Shown: positions 33,191 to 40,207 of the stretch, in pieces
Position numbering within the stretch: position 1 is the first letter of the stretch
How the letters are laid out: each line of letters begins with the position of its first letter
DNA from: CALJUZ01 sp003387805
GTDB lineage: Bacteria > Bacillota > Limnochordia > Limnochordales > ZCTH02-B6
NCBI GenBank assembly: GCA_937975235.1
Contig: CALJUZ010000066.1
Span: 1 to 64,000 of the forward strand
Reading direction: 5' to 3'
DNA length: 64,000 bases
Position numbers and translations under genes: made by a program
Notes under the pieces: generated by a model
The model's database searches: none
Seen by the model: only the letters and a program-made list of their open reading frames with translations
What the model was told of the DNA's origin: nothing

Positions 33191-33652
33191 TCACCGGGCG
33201 CCGGCCACCGCCGCGCGGGCCGGGGCCTTCACCATGACGACCCGTGTGCCCGCGCCCGGCCTGGAGACGACGTCCAGCTTGTCCATATACTCCTGCATAA
33301 ACGTAAACCCGAGGCCCATCCGCTCGTCGGGCCGGGTGGTCCACTGGGGCCTGCGGGCCGCGTCCACGTCGGCGATGCCGACGCCGTCGTCGATGACCGT
33401 CAGCTTCAGCGCGCCCCCGCCGGTGACGCCCAGCTCCATGCGGATGACGCCGCCGCCCCCGGGGTAGGCGTGCAGCACCGCGTTGGAGACGGCCTCGGAC
33501 ACCGCCACCTTGATCTCGTCCAGCTCGTCCAGGGTGAAGTCCAGCCGCGACGCGAACACGGCCGCCGCGGTGCGGGCGAAGGCCACGTTGTCCGGTTCGG
33601 CCGGAAACTCCATCGTCACGTAGTTGACCAGCCGTTCGGGCGCCGTCGTCAC
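33191..33652 (-). CDS. spoIIAB: SpoIIAB, anti-sigma F factor and kinase
   Basis: 153 residues, GHKL fold. The N-box is DEIKVAVSEAVSNAVLHAYPG, the G1 box VIDDGVGIADVD, and MGLGFTFMQEYMD follows. It holds SigF inactive and phosphorylates SpoIIAA. The start is the GTG at 33652 that overlaps the spoIIAA stop as GTGA; translation coupling would keep the partner proteins in ratio. Confidence 0.95.
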   Translation of the reverse strand: MTTAPERLVNYVTMEFPAEPDNVAFARTAAAVFASRLDFTLDELDEIKVAVSEAVSNAVLHAYPGGGGVIRMELGVTGGGALKLTVIDDGVGIADVDAARRPQWTTRPDERMGLGFTFMQEYMDKLDVVSRPGAGTRVVMVKAPARAAVAGAR

Positions 33653-34008
33653 GCCGACCCTTCCCCCTTTGCCACGGCCAGCGCTTCCCTCTGCGTGGCG
33701 GCCACGTGCATCACCCGCCATGCGCCGGCCATAGCCAGCGTCCGGTGCACGTGCGGGCGCGTCCCGAAGGCCACCACCCGGCCGGCCGTCGAGTGGCTGA
33801 CGTCCCGGCAGCGGGCGAGGATGGCCCCGACGCCCGCGCTGTCGATAAAAGTCAGCCCACGCAAGTCCAGGATCAGGTGCCGCGGCCGCGGCGGCGCCTC
33901 CCACGCTCGGCGCACTTCGGAGCGAAACAGCTCCGCCGTGCGCAAGTCCAGCTCGCCCGTCATGCGGACGATGAGGCTGTCTTGTGACCGCCGCGTCGCG
34001 ATGAGCAC
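33649..34008 (-). CDS. spoIIAA: SpoIIAA, anti-sigma F factor antagonist
   Basis: 119 residues (Bacillus 117), STAS domain. The phospho-acceptor is Ser57 in FIDSAGVG. Dephosphorylated protein binds SpoIIAB and frees SigF. I choose the GTG at 34008 because GGAGG is 8 bases upstream; an earlier GTG at 34017 touches the ribosome site itself. First gene of the spoIIA operon. Confidence 0.94.
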   Translation of the reverse strand: MLIATRRSQDSLIVRMTGELDLRTAELFRSEVRRAWEAPPRPRHLILDLRGLTFIDSAGVGAILARCRDVSHSTAGRVVAFGTRPHVHRTLAMAGAWRVMHVAATQREALAVAKGEGSA

Positions 34009-34039
34009 CCGCCGCACCTCCCCGGATTATGGTGAGAAT

Positions 34040-34066
34040 ATTCGCTTATTTCTGTCCTAATCCTGC
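34040..34066 (-). promoter_or_regulatory. Sigma-H promoter of the spoIIA operon
   Basis: On the minus strand GCAGGATTA (34066-34058) and AGCGAAT (34046-34040), 11 bases apart, match the sigma-H consensus RnAGGAwWW-N11/12-RnnGAAT at every position. Bacillus spoIIA is also sigma-H driven. The start point would be near 34030, about 22 bases before spoIIAA. Confidence 0.85.
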
Positions 34067-34077
34067 CGCCGGGCCGC

Positions 34078-35331
34078 CTAATTCGCGCCGGCCGCGGACA
34101 AACTTTGCAGCAGCCGGCCCGCGGTGCGCACCACGATGGTCCACCACGAGCCCCGCGGCACCGCCGTCTTGACGACCACGTCCACGGCGCCCTCTTCCCG
34201 GCCGTCCACCACGGCCACCACTTCCCCGATGACCGCCCCCGCCTCCAGCGGCGCCAGCAGCCGGTCCGGCAGCGCCGTGCGCCGCTCGATGCGCACGTCG
34301 GCGCCCCGGGGCACCGTCACGTGCAGCGCGTCCTTCGCCACGGTGTCCACCGCGTCCAGCTCCCCTTTGGCCACGGGAACCCGGGCCACCGGTTCGTCCT
34401 CGTCCACCACCAGCCGGGCCTCGTAGCGACGAAAGCCCCAGTTCAAAAGGGCCCGGATGTCCTCGTCCCGGGCCTGGATGGACGGCGCGCCCAGCACCAC
34501 GGCGATGAGGTGCAGATCGTCCCGCACGGCGCTGGCGGCCAGGCAGTAGCCCGCCTCCCGGGTGTAGCCGGTCTTGATGCCGTTGGCGCCTTCGTAAAAG
34601 CGGAGCAGGGAGTTGCGGTTCCAGAACTCCCGCTCGTCCCGGGTGCCCACCCGCACGCGATAGGGCCCGTACGTGGAGACGAGCTGCTCGAACATGGGCA
34701 GGGTGTAGCCGTAGCGGGAAATGAGGGCCACGTCGTAGGCCGACGTCACGTGGCGGCGCCCCGCCATGCCCAAATCCTCCGGGGGCAGGCCCGACGCGTT
34801 GCTGAAATCGGTGTTCCGGGCGCCCAGGGCGCGGCTGCGCTCGTTGATGAGCGCGGCGAAGGCCTCCTCGCTGCCGGAGATGTGCTCGGCCACCGCGACG
34901 GCCGCGTCGTTGGCCGACTCCACGGCGATGCCGTAAAGCAAGTCCTCCAGCGTCATCAGCTCGCCGACTTCCAGATACACCTGCGTGCCGCCCATGCCGG
35001 CCGCCCGGGCGCTGGTGACCACCAGATCGTCCAGGGCGACGCGGCCGTCCCGCAGCGCTTCCAGGGCCACCACCAAGGTGAACACTTTGGTGACGCTGGC
35101 CGGCGGCAGCGGCTCGTGGGCGTTTTTCTCGTACAGCACGCGGCCGCTGCGGGCGTCCATGAGGACCGCGGCGCGCGACTGGATGGGCAGCTCGTCCTGC
35201 GCGAGGGCCCGGGGCGACAAGCCCGCCACCAGCGAAAGGGCCAGGAAAACGAAAAACAGGGGGAAAAAGGCCGTGGGCACGGCTCGGGCGGCGGCCCGCC
35301 CGGCCCCACGGCGCGGCGCGGCGCAGCGCAT
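34078..35331 (-). CDS. dacF: DacF-like D-alanyl-D-alanine carboxypeptidase
   Basis: 417 residues. Signal peptide (TAFFPLFFVFLALSLVAGLSPRALA), then the penicillin-binding peptidase S11 domain with SVTK (Ser79, Lys82), SAN (ESANDAA) and KTG (GIKTGYT), and a C-terminal beta-domain. It trims the terminal D-Ala from peptidoglycan outside the membrane. In Bacillus, dacF lies directly upstream of spoIIAA and is expressed in the forespore, as the order here suggests. I found no good sigma-F or sigma-G promoter before it. Confidence 0.92.
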   Translation of the reverse strand: MRCAAPRRGAGRAAARAVPTAFFPLFFVFLALSLVAGLSPRALAQDELPIQSRAAVLMDARSGRVLYEKNAHEPLPPASVTKVFTLVVALEALRDGRVALDDLVVTSARAAGMGGTQVYLEVGELMTLEDLLYGIAVESANDAAVAVAEHISGSEEAFAALINERSRALGARNTDFSNASGLPPEDLGMAGRRHVTSAYDVALISRYGYTLPMFEQLVSTYGPYRVRVGTRDEREFWNRNSLLRFYEGANGIKTGYTREAGYCLAASAVRDDLHLIAVVLGAPSIQARDEDIRALLNWGFRRYEARLVVDEDEPVARVPVAKGELDAVDTVAKDALHVTVPRGADVRIERRTALPDRLLAPLEAGAVIGEVVAVVDGREEGAVDVVVKTAVPRGSWWTIVVRTAGRLLQSLSAAGAN

Positions 35332-35381
35332 CGCACAGCCTCCTCTCCGGTAAACTCCTATGCGATGCGCTGCGCGCGTAT

Positions 35382-35397
35382 CCCGTCCGCGGACGGG
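35382..35397. other. GC palindrome after the pyrimidine phosphorylase stop
   Basis: CCCGTCCGCGGACGGG is a perfect 16-base palindrome 1 base past the stop at 35399. There is no T-run, so it may be an mRNA end stabiliser or a weak terminator before dacF. Confidence 0.4.
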
Positions 35398-35398
35398 C

Positions 35399-36709
35399 TC
35401 AGTCGGCGCTGACGCGGCGCAGAACCAGCGGCCTGGGCTCGGGCGGCCGGGGCCCGATGGAGAAGGCGGCGCGAATGCGCTCCGTCAGCGCCGCCGCGTC
35501 CTCCGGCCGCGCGGCGTGCACTTCGCACAGCACGTCGCCCGCCTCCACGCGGCTGCCGACTTTGGCGCGCAGCACCAGGCCCACGGCATGGTCGATCTCG
35601 TCGTCCTGCTTGCGGCGCCCCGCGCCCAGAAGCATGGTGACGTCGCCCAGCTCGTGGCCGTCGATGGCGTCAACCCAGCCGGACGCCCTCGCCTCCACCA
35701 CCACCCGCACCGGGGCGGTGGGCAGCCTGGACGGATCGTCGATGAACGCCGGGTCGCCGCCCTGGTTTACCACCATTTCACGGAACTTCTCCAGCGCCCG
35801 CCCGCTGCGAATGGCTTCTCCCAGGCGGCGGCGGGCGTCCGTGGCGTCCTCGGCCACCTGCGCCAGCACCAGCATCTCCGTGCCCAGAGCCAGCGTCAGT
35901 TCCGTCAAGTCGTCGGGCCCCCGGCCTTGCAAGGTTTCCACGGCCTCTTTGACCTCCAGCGCGTTGCCGATGGCCCGGCCCAAAGGCTGATTCATGTCGG
36001 TGATCAGCGCGACGGTGCGGCGGCCGGCCCGGGTGCCGATGGACACCATGGTCTCGGCCAGCTTCAGCGTGTCCTCGAACTTTTTCAGGAACGCGCCCCG
36101 GCCCGCCTTCACGTCCAGCACCAGGGCGTCCGCGCCCGCGGCCAGCTTCTTGCTCATGATGCTGGCCGCGATGAGCGGCACGCTTTCCACCGTGGCCGTC
36201 ACGTCCCGCAGCTTGTACCATTTGCCGTCGGCGGGCGCGATGGCCGCGGTCTGGCCGATGACGGCCACTTTCAGCCGGTTGACGCTGTCGACGAACTGCT
36301 CGGGGGTCATGTAGACGCTAAAGCCGGGAATGGACTCCAGCTTGTCCAGCGTGCCGCCGGTATGGCCCAGCGCCCGGCCCGACATTTTGGCCACCGGCGC
36401 GCCGCAGGCGGCCACCAGCGGCGCCAGCACCAGCGTCGTCGTGTCGCCCACGCCGCCGGTGGAGTGCTTGTCCACCTTGACGCCGTCGATGCCGCTCAAG
36501 TCGATGACGTCCCCCGACCGGGCCATGGCCAGCGTCAGCGCCGTCGTCTCCCGGTCGGTCATGCCCCGGAAAAAGACGGCCATCGTAAACGCGGACATCT
36601 GGTAGTCGGGGATGTCCCCTTTGGTAAAACCTTCAATCAAGAAGCGGATCTCGGCCTCGGTCAGCTCGCCGCCGTCCCGCTTCTTCTTGATCAAGTCGTA
36701 CATGCGCAT
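35399..36709 (-). CDS. Pyrimidine-nucleoside phosphorylase
   Basis: 436 residues, the thymidine/pyrimidine-nucleoside phosphorylase family. The signature SGRALGHTGGTLDKLESIPGF and the phosphate-binding KVDKHSTGGVGDTT are intact, and the C-terminal alpha/beta domain is present (VGLVLRAKVGSRVEAGDVLCEVHA). The start ATG at 36709 has AAGGAGG at good spacing; the ATG two codons later is less well placed. It splits pyrimidine nucleosides into base and ribose-1-phosphate, which the adjacent DeoB converts to the 5-phosphate. In Bacillus, purine phosphorylase holds this position. Confidence 0.95.
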   Translation of the reverse strand: MRMYDLIKKKRDGGELTEAEIRFLIEGFTKGDIPDYQMSAFTMAVFFRGMTDRETTALTLAMARSGDVIDLSGIDGVKVDKHSTGGVGDTTTLVLAPLVAACGAPVAKMSGRALGHTGGTLDKLESIPGFSVYMTPEQFVDSVNRLKVAVIGQTAAIAPADGKWYKLRDVTATVESVPLIAASIMSKKLAAGADALVLDVKAGRGAFLKKFEDTLKLAETMVSIGTRAGRRTVALITDMNQPLGRAIGNALEVKEAVETLQGRGPDDLTELTLALGTEMLVLAQVAEDATDARRRLGEAIRSGRALEKFREMVVNQGGDPAFIDDPSRLPTAPVRVVVEARASGWVDAIDGHELGDVTMLLGAGRRKQDDEIDHAVGLVLRAKVGSRVEAGDVLCEVHAARPEDAAALTERIRAAFSIGPRPPEPRPLVLRRVSAD

Positions 36710-36735
36710 GCGCCCACGCCTCCTTGCGGCGCCGC

Positions 36736-37920
36736 TCAGCGGCCCGTGATTTCGGGCAGGAAGCTCGTGCCGATCTCGGGCGGCTCCACGCCGAAGAAGT
36801 CGGCCAGCGTCGCGGCCACGTCCGCGAACGTCTCCCGGGTGCCGAGGGCCACGCCCCGCCGGATGCCCGGCCCGTACACCAGCAGCGGCACGTATTCCCG
36901 CGAATGGTCCGTGCTGGGCGTCGTCGGGTCGATGCCGTGGTCGGCGGTCACGATGAGCAGATCGTTGTCCCGCAGCTCGGCCATGAGTTCGGGCACCCGC
37001 GCGTCGAACTGCGACAGGCCCTCGGCCATGCCTTCGGGGTTGTTGCGGTGGCCCCACAGCATGTCGAAGTCGATGCAGTTGGCGAAGACCAGGCACGGCC
37101 CCTCCTCGGTCCGCAGCCGCTCGAGCACGCCGTCCACCGTGTCCATGTTGTCTTTCGTGTACCGTCCGGCGGCGATGCCGCGGCCGGCGAAAATGTCCAT
37201 GATTTTCCCGACGGAAAACACCGGAATGCCTGCTTCGGCCAGGCGGTCCAGCAGCGTGGGCCGGGGCGGCGCCACGCTGAAGTCCCGCCGCCGCTCGGTG
37301 CGCCTAAAGCTGCCGGGCCGGCCCACGAAGGGCCGCGCGATGACCCGTCCCACCGCGTGCTCGCCCGTCAAAATCTCGCGGGCGATGCGGCACATCTCGT
37401 ACAGCTCCTCCACCGGCACCACGTCTTCGTGGGCCGCGATCTGAAACACGCTGTCGGCCGACGTGTACACGATGGGCCGGCCGGTGCGCAGGTGTTCCTC
37501 GCCCAGTTCCTCGATGATGACGGTCCCCGACGCGGGCTTGTTTCCCAGGACTTTCCGGCCGATGGCCTCCTCGAACGGCTTGATGACTTCATCCGGAAAA
37601 CCGTTCGGGTACGTGGGAAAGGGGCGCTCCAGATGCAAGCCGGCAATTTCCCAGTGGCCGGTGGTGGTGTCCTTGCCGGCCGAGCGCTCGGCCATGCGCC
37701 CGTAGCACGCCAGAGGCTCGTCCGCCGGCGGCACGCCGGGGATGAAGTCGATGTTGCCCAGGCCCAGCTTCTGCATGTTGGGCATGTGCAGGCCGCCCAC
37801 CGCCTCGGCGGTGTTGCGGAGCGTGTTCGATCCTTCGTCGCCGTATTTGTGCGCGTCGGGCAGCTCGCCGATGCCGACGCCGTCCAGCACGATCAAGGCG
37901 ACCCTTCCTGCTTTCGCCAT
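36736..37920 (-). CDS. deoB: Phosphopentomutase
   Basis: 394 residues, alkaline phosphatase superfamily. Metal ligands lie in VLDGVGIGE and in TADHGIDPTTPSTDHSRE; the phospho-acceptor threonine is in GKDTTTGHWE. It interconverts ribose- or deoxyribose-1-phosphate and -5-phosphate, linking nucleoside salvage to the pentose pathway. The start ATG has GGAGGCG upstream. It lies 26 bases before the phosphorylase gene. Confidence 0.97.
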   Translation of the reverse strand: MAKAGRVALIVLDGVGIGELPDAHKYGDEGSNTLRNTAEAVGGLHMPNMQKLGLGNIDFIPGVPPADEPLACYGRMAERSAGKDTTTGHWEIAGLHLERPFPTYPNGFPDEVIKPFEEAIGRKVLGNKPASGTVIIEELGEEHLRTGRPIVYTSADSVFQIAAHEDVVPVEELYEMCRIAREILTGEHAVGRVIARPFVGRPGSFRRTERRRDFSVAPPRPTLLDRLAEAGIPVFSVGKIMDIFAGRGIAAGRYTKDNMDTVDGVLERLRTEEGPCLVFANCIDFDMLWGHRNNPEGMAEGLSQFDARVPELMAELRDNDLLIVTADHGIDPTTPSTDHSREYVPLLVYGPGIRRGVALGTRETFADVAATLADFFGVEPPEIGTSFLPEITGR

Positions 37921-37937
37921 GACTGCGCCTCCATGCG

Positions 37938-37958
37938 GCCGCCGAAAAAAACGGCGGC
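37938..37958 (-). other. Hairpin in the deoB leader
   Basis: GCCGCCG and CGGCGGC flank seven T residues on the minus strand, just before the deoB ribosome site. The T-run is in the loop, so it is not a terminator by itself. A TATAAT lies upstream (37980-37975) but without a good -35. Confidence 0.4.
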
Positions 37959-37970
37959 TAAGCTCTGTCT

Positions 37971-38189
37971 TTATATTATAAATTTCGGCGCCGCACGGAG
38001 GACTACCTGCACCGCTCCCGCGGCGCCCGCGGTCACCGGCGCCCCGGGCGGCGTTTCGACGGCCGGGAGGGGCGGCATCAGCAGCCGCCGCAGCCAGAGC
38101 AGCGCCAAAAGGAGCGCCCCCGCGACGAGCAGCGCCCGCAGCACGGGCCCCAGGCGCCGCCGCCACTCCGGCAGCGAGATGACGTACAT
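37971..38189 (-). CDS. Small single-pass membrane protein in the YqzK position
   Basis: 72 residues: basic-aromatic N-terminus (LPEWRRRLG), one membrane helix (VLRALLVAGALLLALLWL), and a tail ending in VQVVLRAAPKFII. The ATG at 38189 has GAGGTG 6 bases upstream; ATG 38195 and GTG 38198 are in frame. In Bacillus the order spoIIM-yqzK-fur-xerD-drm holds a small single-pass protein (YqzK, DUF4227) here. Sequence similarity is not strong enough to assign the family, so the name is by position only. fur and xerD are absent. Confidence 0.6.
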   Translation of the reverse strand: MYVISLPEWRRRLGPVLRALLVAGALLLALLWLRRLLMPPLPAVETPPGAPVTAGAAGAVQVVLRAAPKFII

Positions 38190-38194
38190 GGCCA

Positions 38195-38839
38195 TCACCT
38201 CGGCAGAAAAAGTCGCACCGCCGCGCTGAGCAGCACGGGCGACACGTACGCTTCAACGAAGGCCGCGCCCACCAGGGCGGCGCCGCTGGCGGCCAGCACG
38301 GCCGCCGTCGCGAAAAACTGGTGCCCCGTGTTGATGTCGCGCCGGCCCAGCAGCAGCCGCCCCGCGGCCGCGGAGAACGCCACGGCCGCCGCGCCCGCGG
38401 CCACCACCGCCGGCGCGGCCAGCAGCGCCTGGGGCGCCAGCGCGGCCACGGCCAGCGGGACGCCCCGCAGGAAAAAGCCGTCGACGAACAGCGCGGCGGC
38501 GAAGCCCAGCGCGAAGCCGCGCGCGAACACGACGGCCAAGACCAAGGGCGCGCCGATGACGGACAGCCCGAAAAAACCAATGAGGACCGGGCCTTTCAGC
38601 ACGTGCTCCGCGAGGGCGCTGCGCAGCACGTCCTCGGGCGGCGGCGGCGGGCCGCCGCCGGCCCGCTCCATCAGCGTCCGCACTTCGCCCAGCAGCGCCG
38701 CGCGCCCCTCCTCGGCGATCCACGCGGGCGCCGCCGCGCCCGCGGCCACGCCCGCGGCGAACGCCAAGAAGGCCAGGGCGTGCGACGCGGCCCGCCGGCG
38801 CACGTATCCCCGCAGCGCTTCCCCGAAGCGGCCGCCCAT
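38195..38839 (-). CDS. spoIIM: SpoIIM, stage II sporulation membrane protein
   Basis: 214 residues, the same length as Bacillus SpoIIM. Five or six membrane segments; the core has FFGLSVIGAPLVLAVVFARGFALGFAAAL, typical of the family. SpoIIM joins SpoIID and SpoIIP in the complex that thins septal peptidoglycan and drives engulfment. The start ATG at 38839 follows AAGGTGGG. Very Ala-rich, in line with the genome's GC. The stop overlaps the possible starts of the next small gene. Confidence 0.88.
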   Translation of the reverse strand: MGGRFGEALRGYVRRRAASHALAFLAFAAGVAAGAAAPAWIAEEGRAALLGEVRTLMERAGGGPPPPPEDVLRSALAEHVLKGPVLIGFFGLSVIGAPLVLAVVFARGFALGFAAALFVDGFFLRGVPLAVAALAPQALLAAPAVVAAGAAAVAFSAAAGRLLLGRRDINTGHQFFATAAVLAASGAALVGAAFVEAYVSPVLLSAAVRLFLPR

Positions 38840-38961
38840 CCAACGCCCACCTTCCCTGCCCTGTGGCGCCGCCTGGCGCAACGATATCTTTATGCCGGCC
38901 CGCAAAGGCTCATGCCGCCCGCCCGGGCCCCTTGCGCCGGAAGCCCCTTCGCGAAACCGCC

Positions 38962-40098
38962 TCATGACCGCCATTTCGCGCCCGCCGCCCGGTCCGCCGC
39001 CAGGAAGCCCGCGGCGGCCGCCGCCAAAAAAAGCGCCTCCTCCTGCCCGGGCCCCCGGCCCATGGAGCGCAGGGGCACGCCCGCCGCCGCGAGCCACTCC
39101 AGCGCGGCGCGGCCCCGGTGCTCCTCCACCACGTCGTGCCGGGCGTACACGCCCGCGGCGGCCAGCTGCCGCCGGACCAATTCCCGCCGCGCGCAGGGCA
39201 GCCGCGGCAGCGCCAGCGTGCAGCGGCGCTGGGCCACCAGGCCGAAGGCGGTCAGCGTGTGGTGGCTGACGCCGCGATGCCGGGGCCGGGGGTCGGCAAA
39301 GCTGAGGCGAGGCGCCGCGAAGACGCGCCCGCCCAGCAGCGACGCCGCGTCCGCGTACTGGCCCACTTCCACCGCGGTGGTGCCGAAGGGCGTGCCGGTG
39401 CCCACCACGCCCGGGCCCATGCCGACCACGGCCGCGGCCGCGCCCAGCACCCACCGGGCCGCCAGCAAACCCGAAAACAGCGTCACCGCCTCCACGTCGC
39501 CTCCCAGCGCGTGGCCCGCGGTGACGGTCTTGTCCACGACCCCCAGCCGCCGCAGGTCCCGGACCGTGTCGCTGAAGCCGATGGGCAGCGCGGCGCCGTC
39601 GGTCATGACGTACACGATGGTCGCGCCGGCCCCCAGCGCGAGGCGCAGCGCCGCGGCCGCGGGCGCCAGCTGGCTGTGCAGGGAAACGACCACTACCGGC
39701 ATGCCGTCCAGATCCCGCCGGGAGGCCAGCACGTGGTGGTAGGGCGAGGCCTCTTCCTCCACCGCGGCCACCGGCGTCTGCAGCGGCGTGTAGCGGAGCT
39801 TCATGATATGCCCCCGGACGGGCCGCCCGCTCGCCCGTGGGCTCTCCGGCCGGCCCGCCCGGGCGGGGCGCCGTCCGGCCACGTGCACGACGAAGTCAAA
39901 ACCTCCGGTGCCGAGACCCAGATCCACCGCGGCCGTGTTGAGAACCACCCGGTCGCCGGGCGCCGGTTTGGGCGCCAGCTGCTCGTACAGCAGCGCCCGG
40001 CGCACGGTGCCGTCCACGTCCACCGCCAGGCGCCAGACGCCGCCGCCCAGAGGGCGGCACTCCAGCACCACGCCTTCCGCCCGGTGCATGGAACCCAT
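38962..40098 (-). CDS. DUF3866 family protein
   Basis: 378 residues. The pattern of VVLNTTAVxLGLGTGG near residue 55, HIMKLRYTPLQ near 98, and GMGPGVVGTGTPFG near 225 is that of the DUF3866 family, a Bacillota protein of unknown role whose gene is often close to spoIIM. I see no signal peptide or strong membrane segment. The start ATG at 40098 has GGGAGGTG. The linkage with spoIIM hints at, but does not prove, a sporulation role. Confidence 0.78.
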   Translation of the reverse strand: MGSMHRAEGVVLECRPLGGGVWRLAVDVDGTVRRALLYEQLAPKPAPGDRVVLNTAAVDLGLGTGGFDFVVHVAGRRPARAGRPESPRASGRPVRGHIMKLRYTPLQTPVAAVEEEASPYHHVLASRRDLDGMPVVVVSLHSQLAPAAAALRLALGAGATIVYVMTDGAALPIGFSDTVRDLRRLGVVDKTVTAGHALGGDVEAVTLFSGLLAARWVLGAAAAVVGMGPGVVGTGTPFGTTAVEVGQYADAASLLGGRVFAAPRLSFADPRPRHRGVSHHTLTAFGLVAQRRCTLALPRLPCARRELVRRQLAAAGVYARHDVVEEHRGRAALEWLAAAGVPLRSMGRGPGQEEALFLAAAAAGFLAADRAAGAKWRS

Positions 40099-40133
40099 GC
40101 CCGCGCACCTCCCGGGGCCGGTCCGCAAGCAAC

Positions 40134-40168
40134 AAAAAAAGCAGGTGACTACTGCGCAGACACCTGCT
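40134..40168 (-). terminator. Rho-independent terminator after pnp
   Basis: AGCAGGTG pairs with CACCTGCT around a 13-base loop and is followed by seven T residues on the minus strand. It closes the long rimP-to-pnp unit. Confidence 0.92.
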
Positions 40169-40207
40169 CTCGCTTTACGCTAAATTATGCGGCACGCGCC
40201 CGGGCGA

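Noticed and set aside
37975..37980. TATAAT upstream of deoB as a promoter
   Set aside because: No -35 hexamer at 16-19 bases; the motif is also the end of the preceding small gene.
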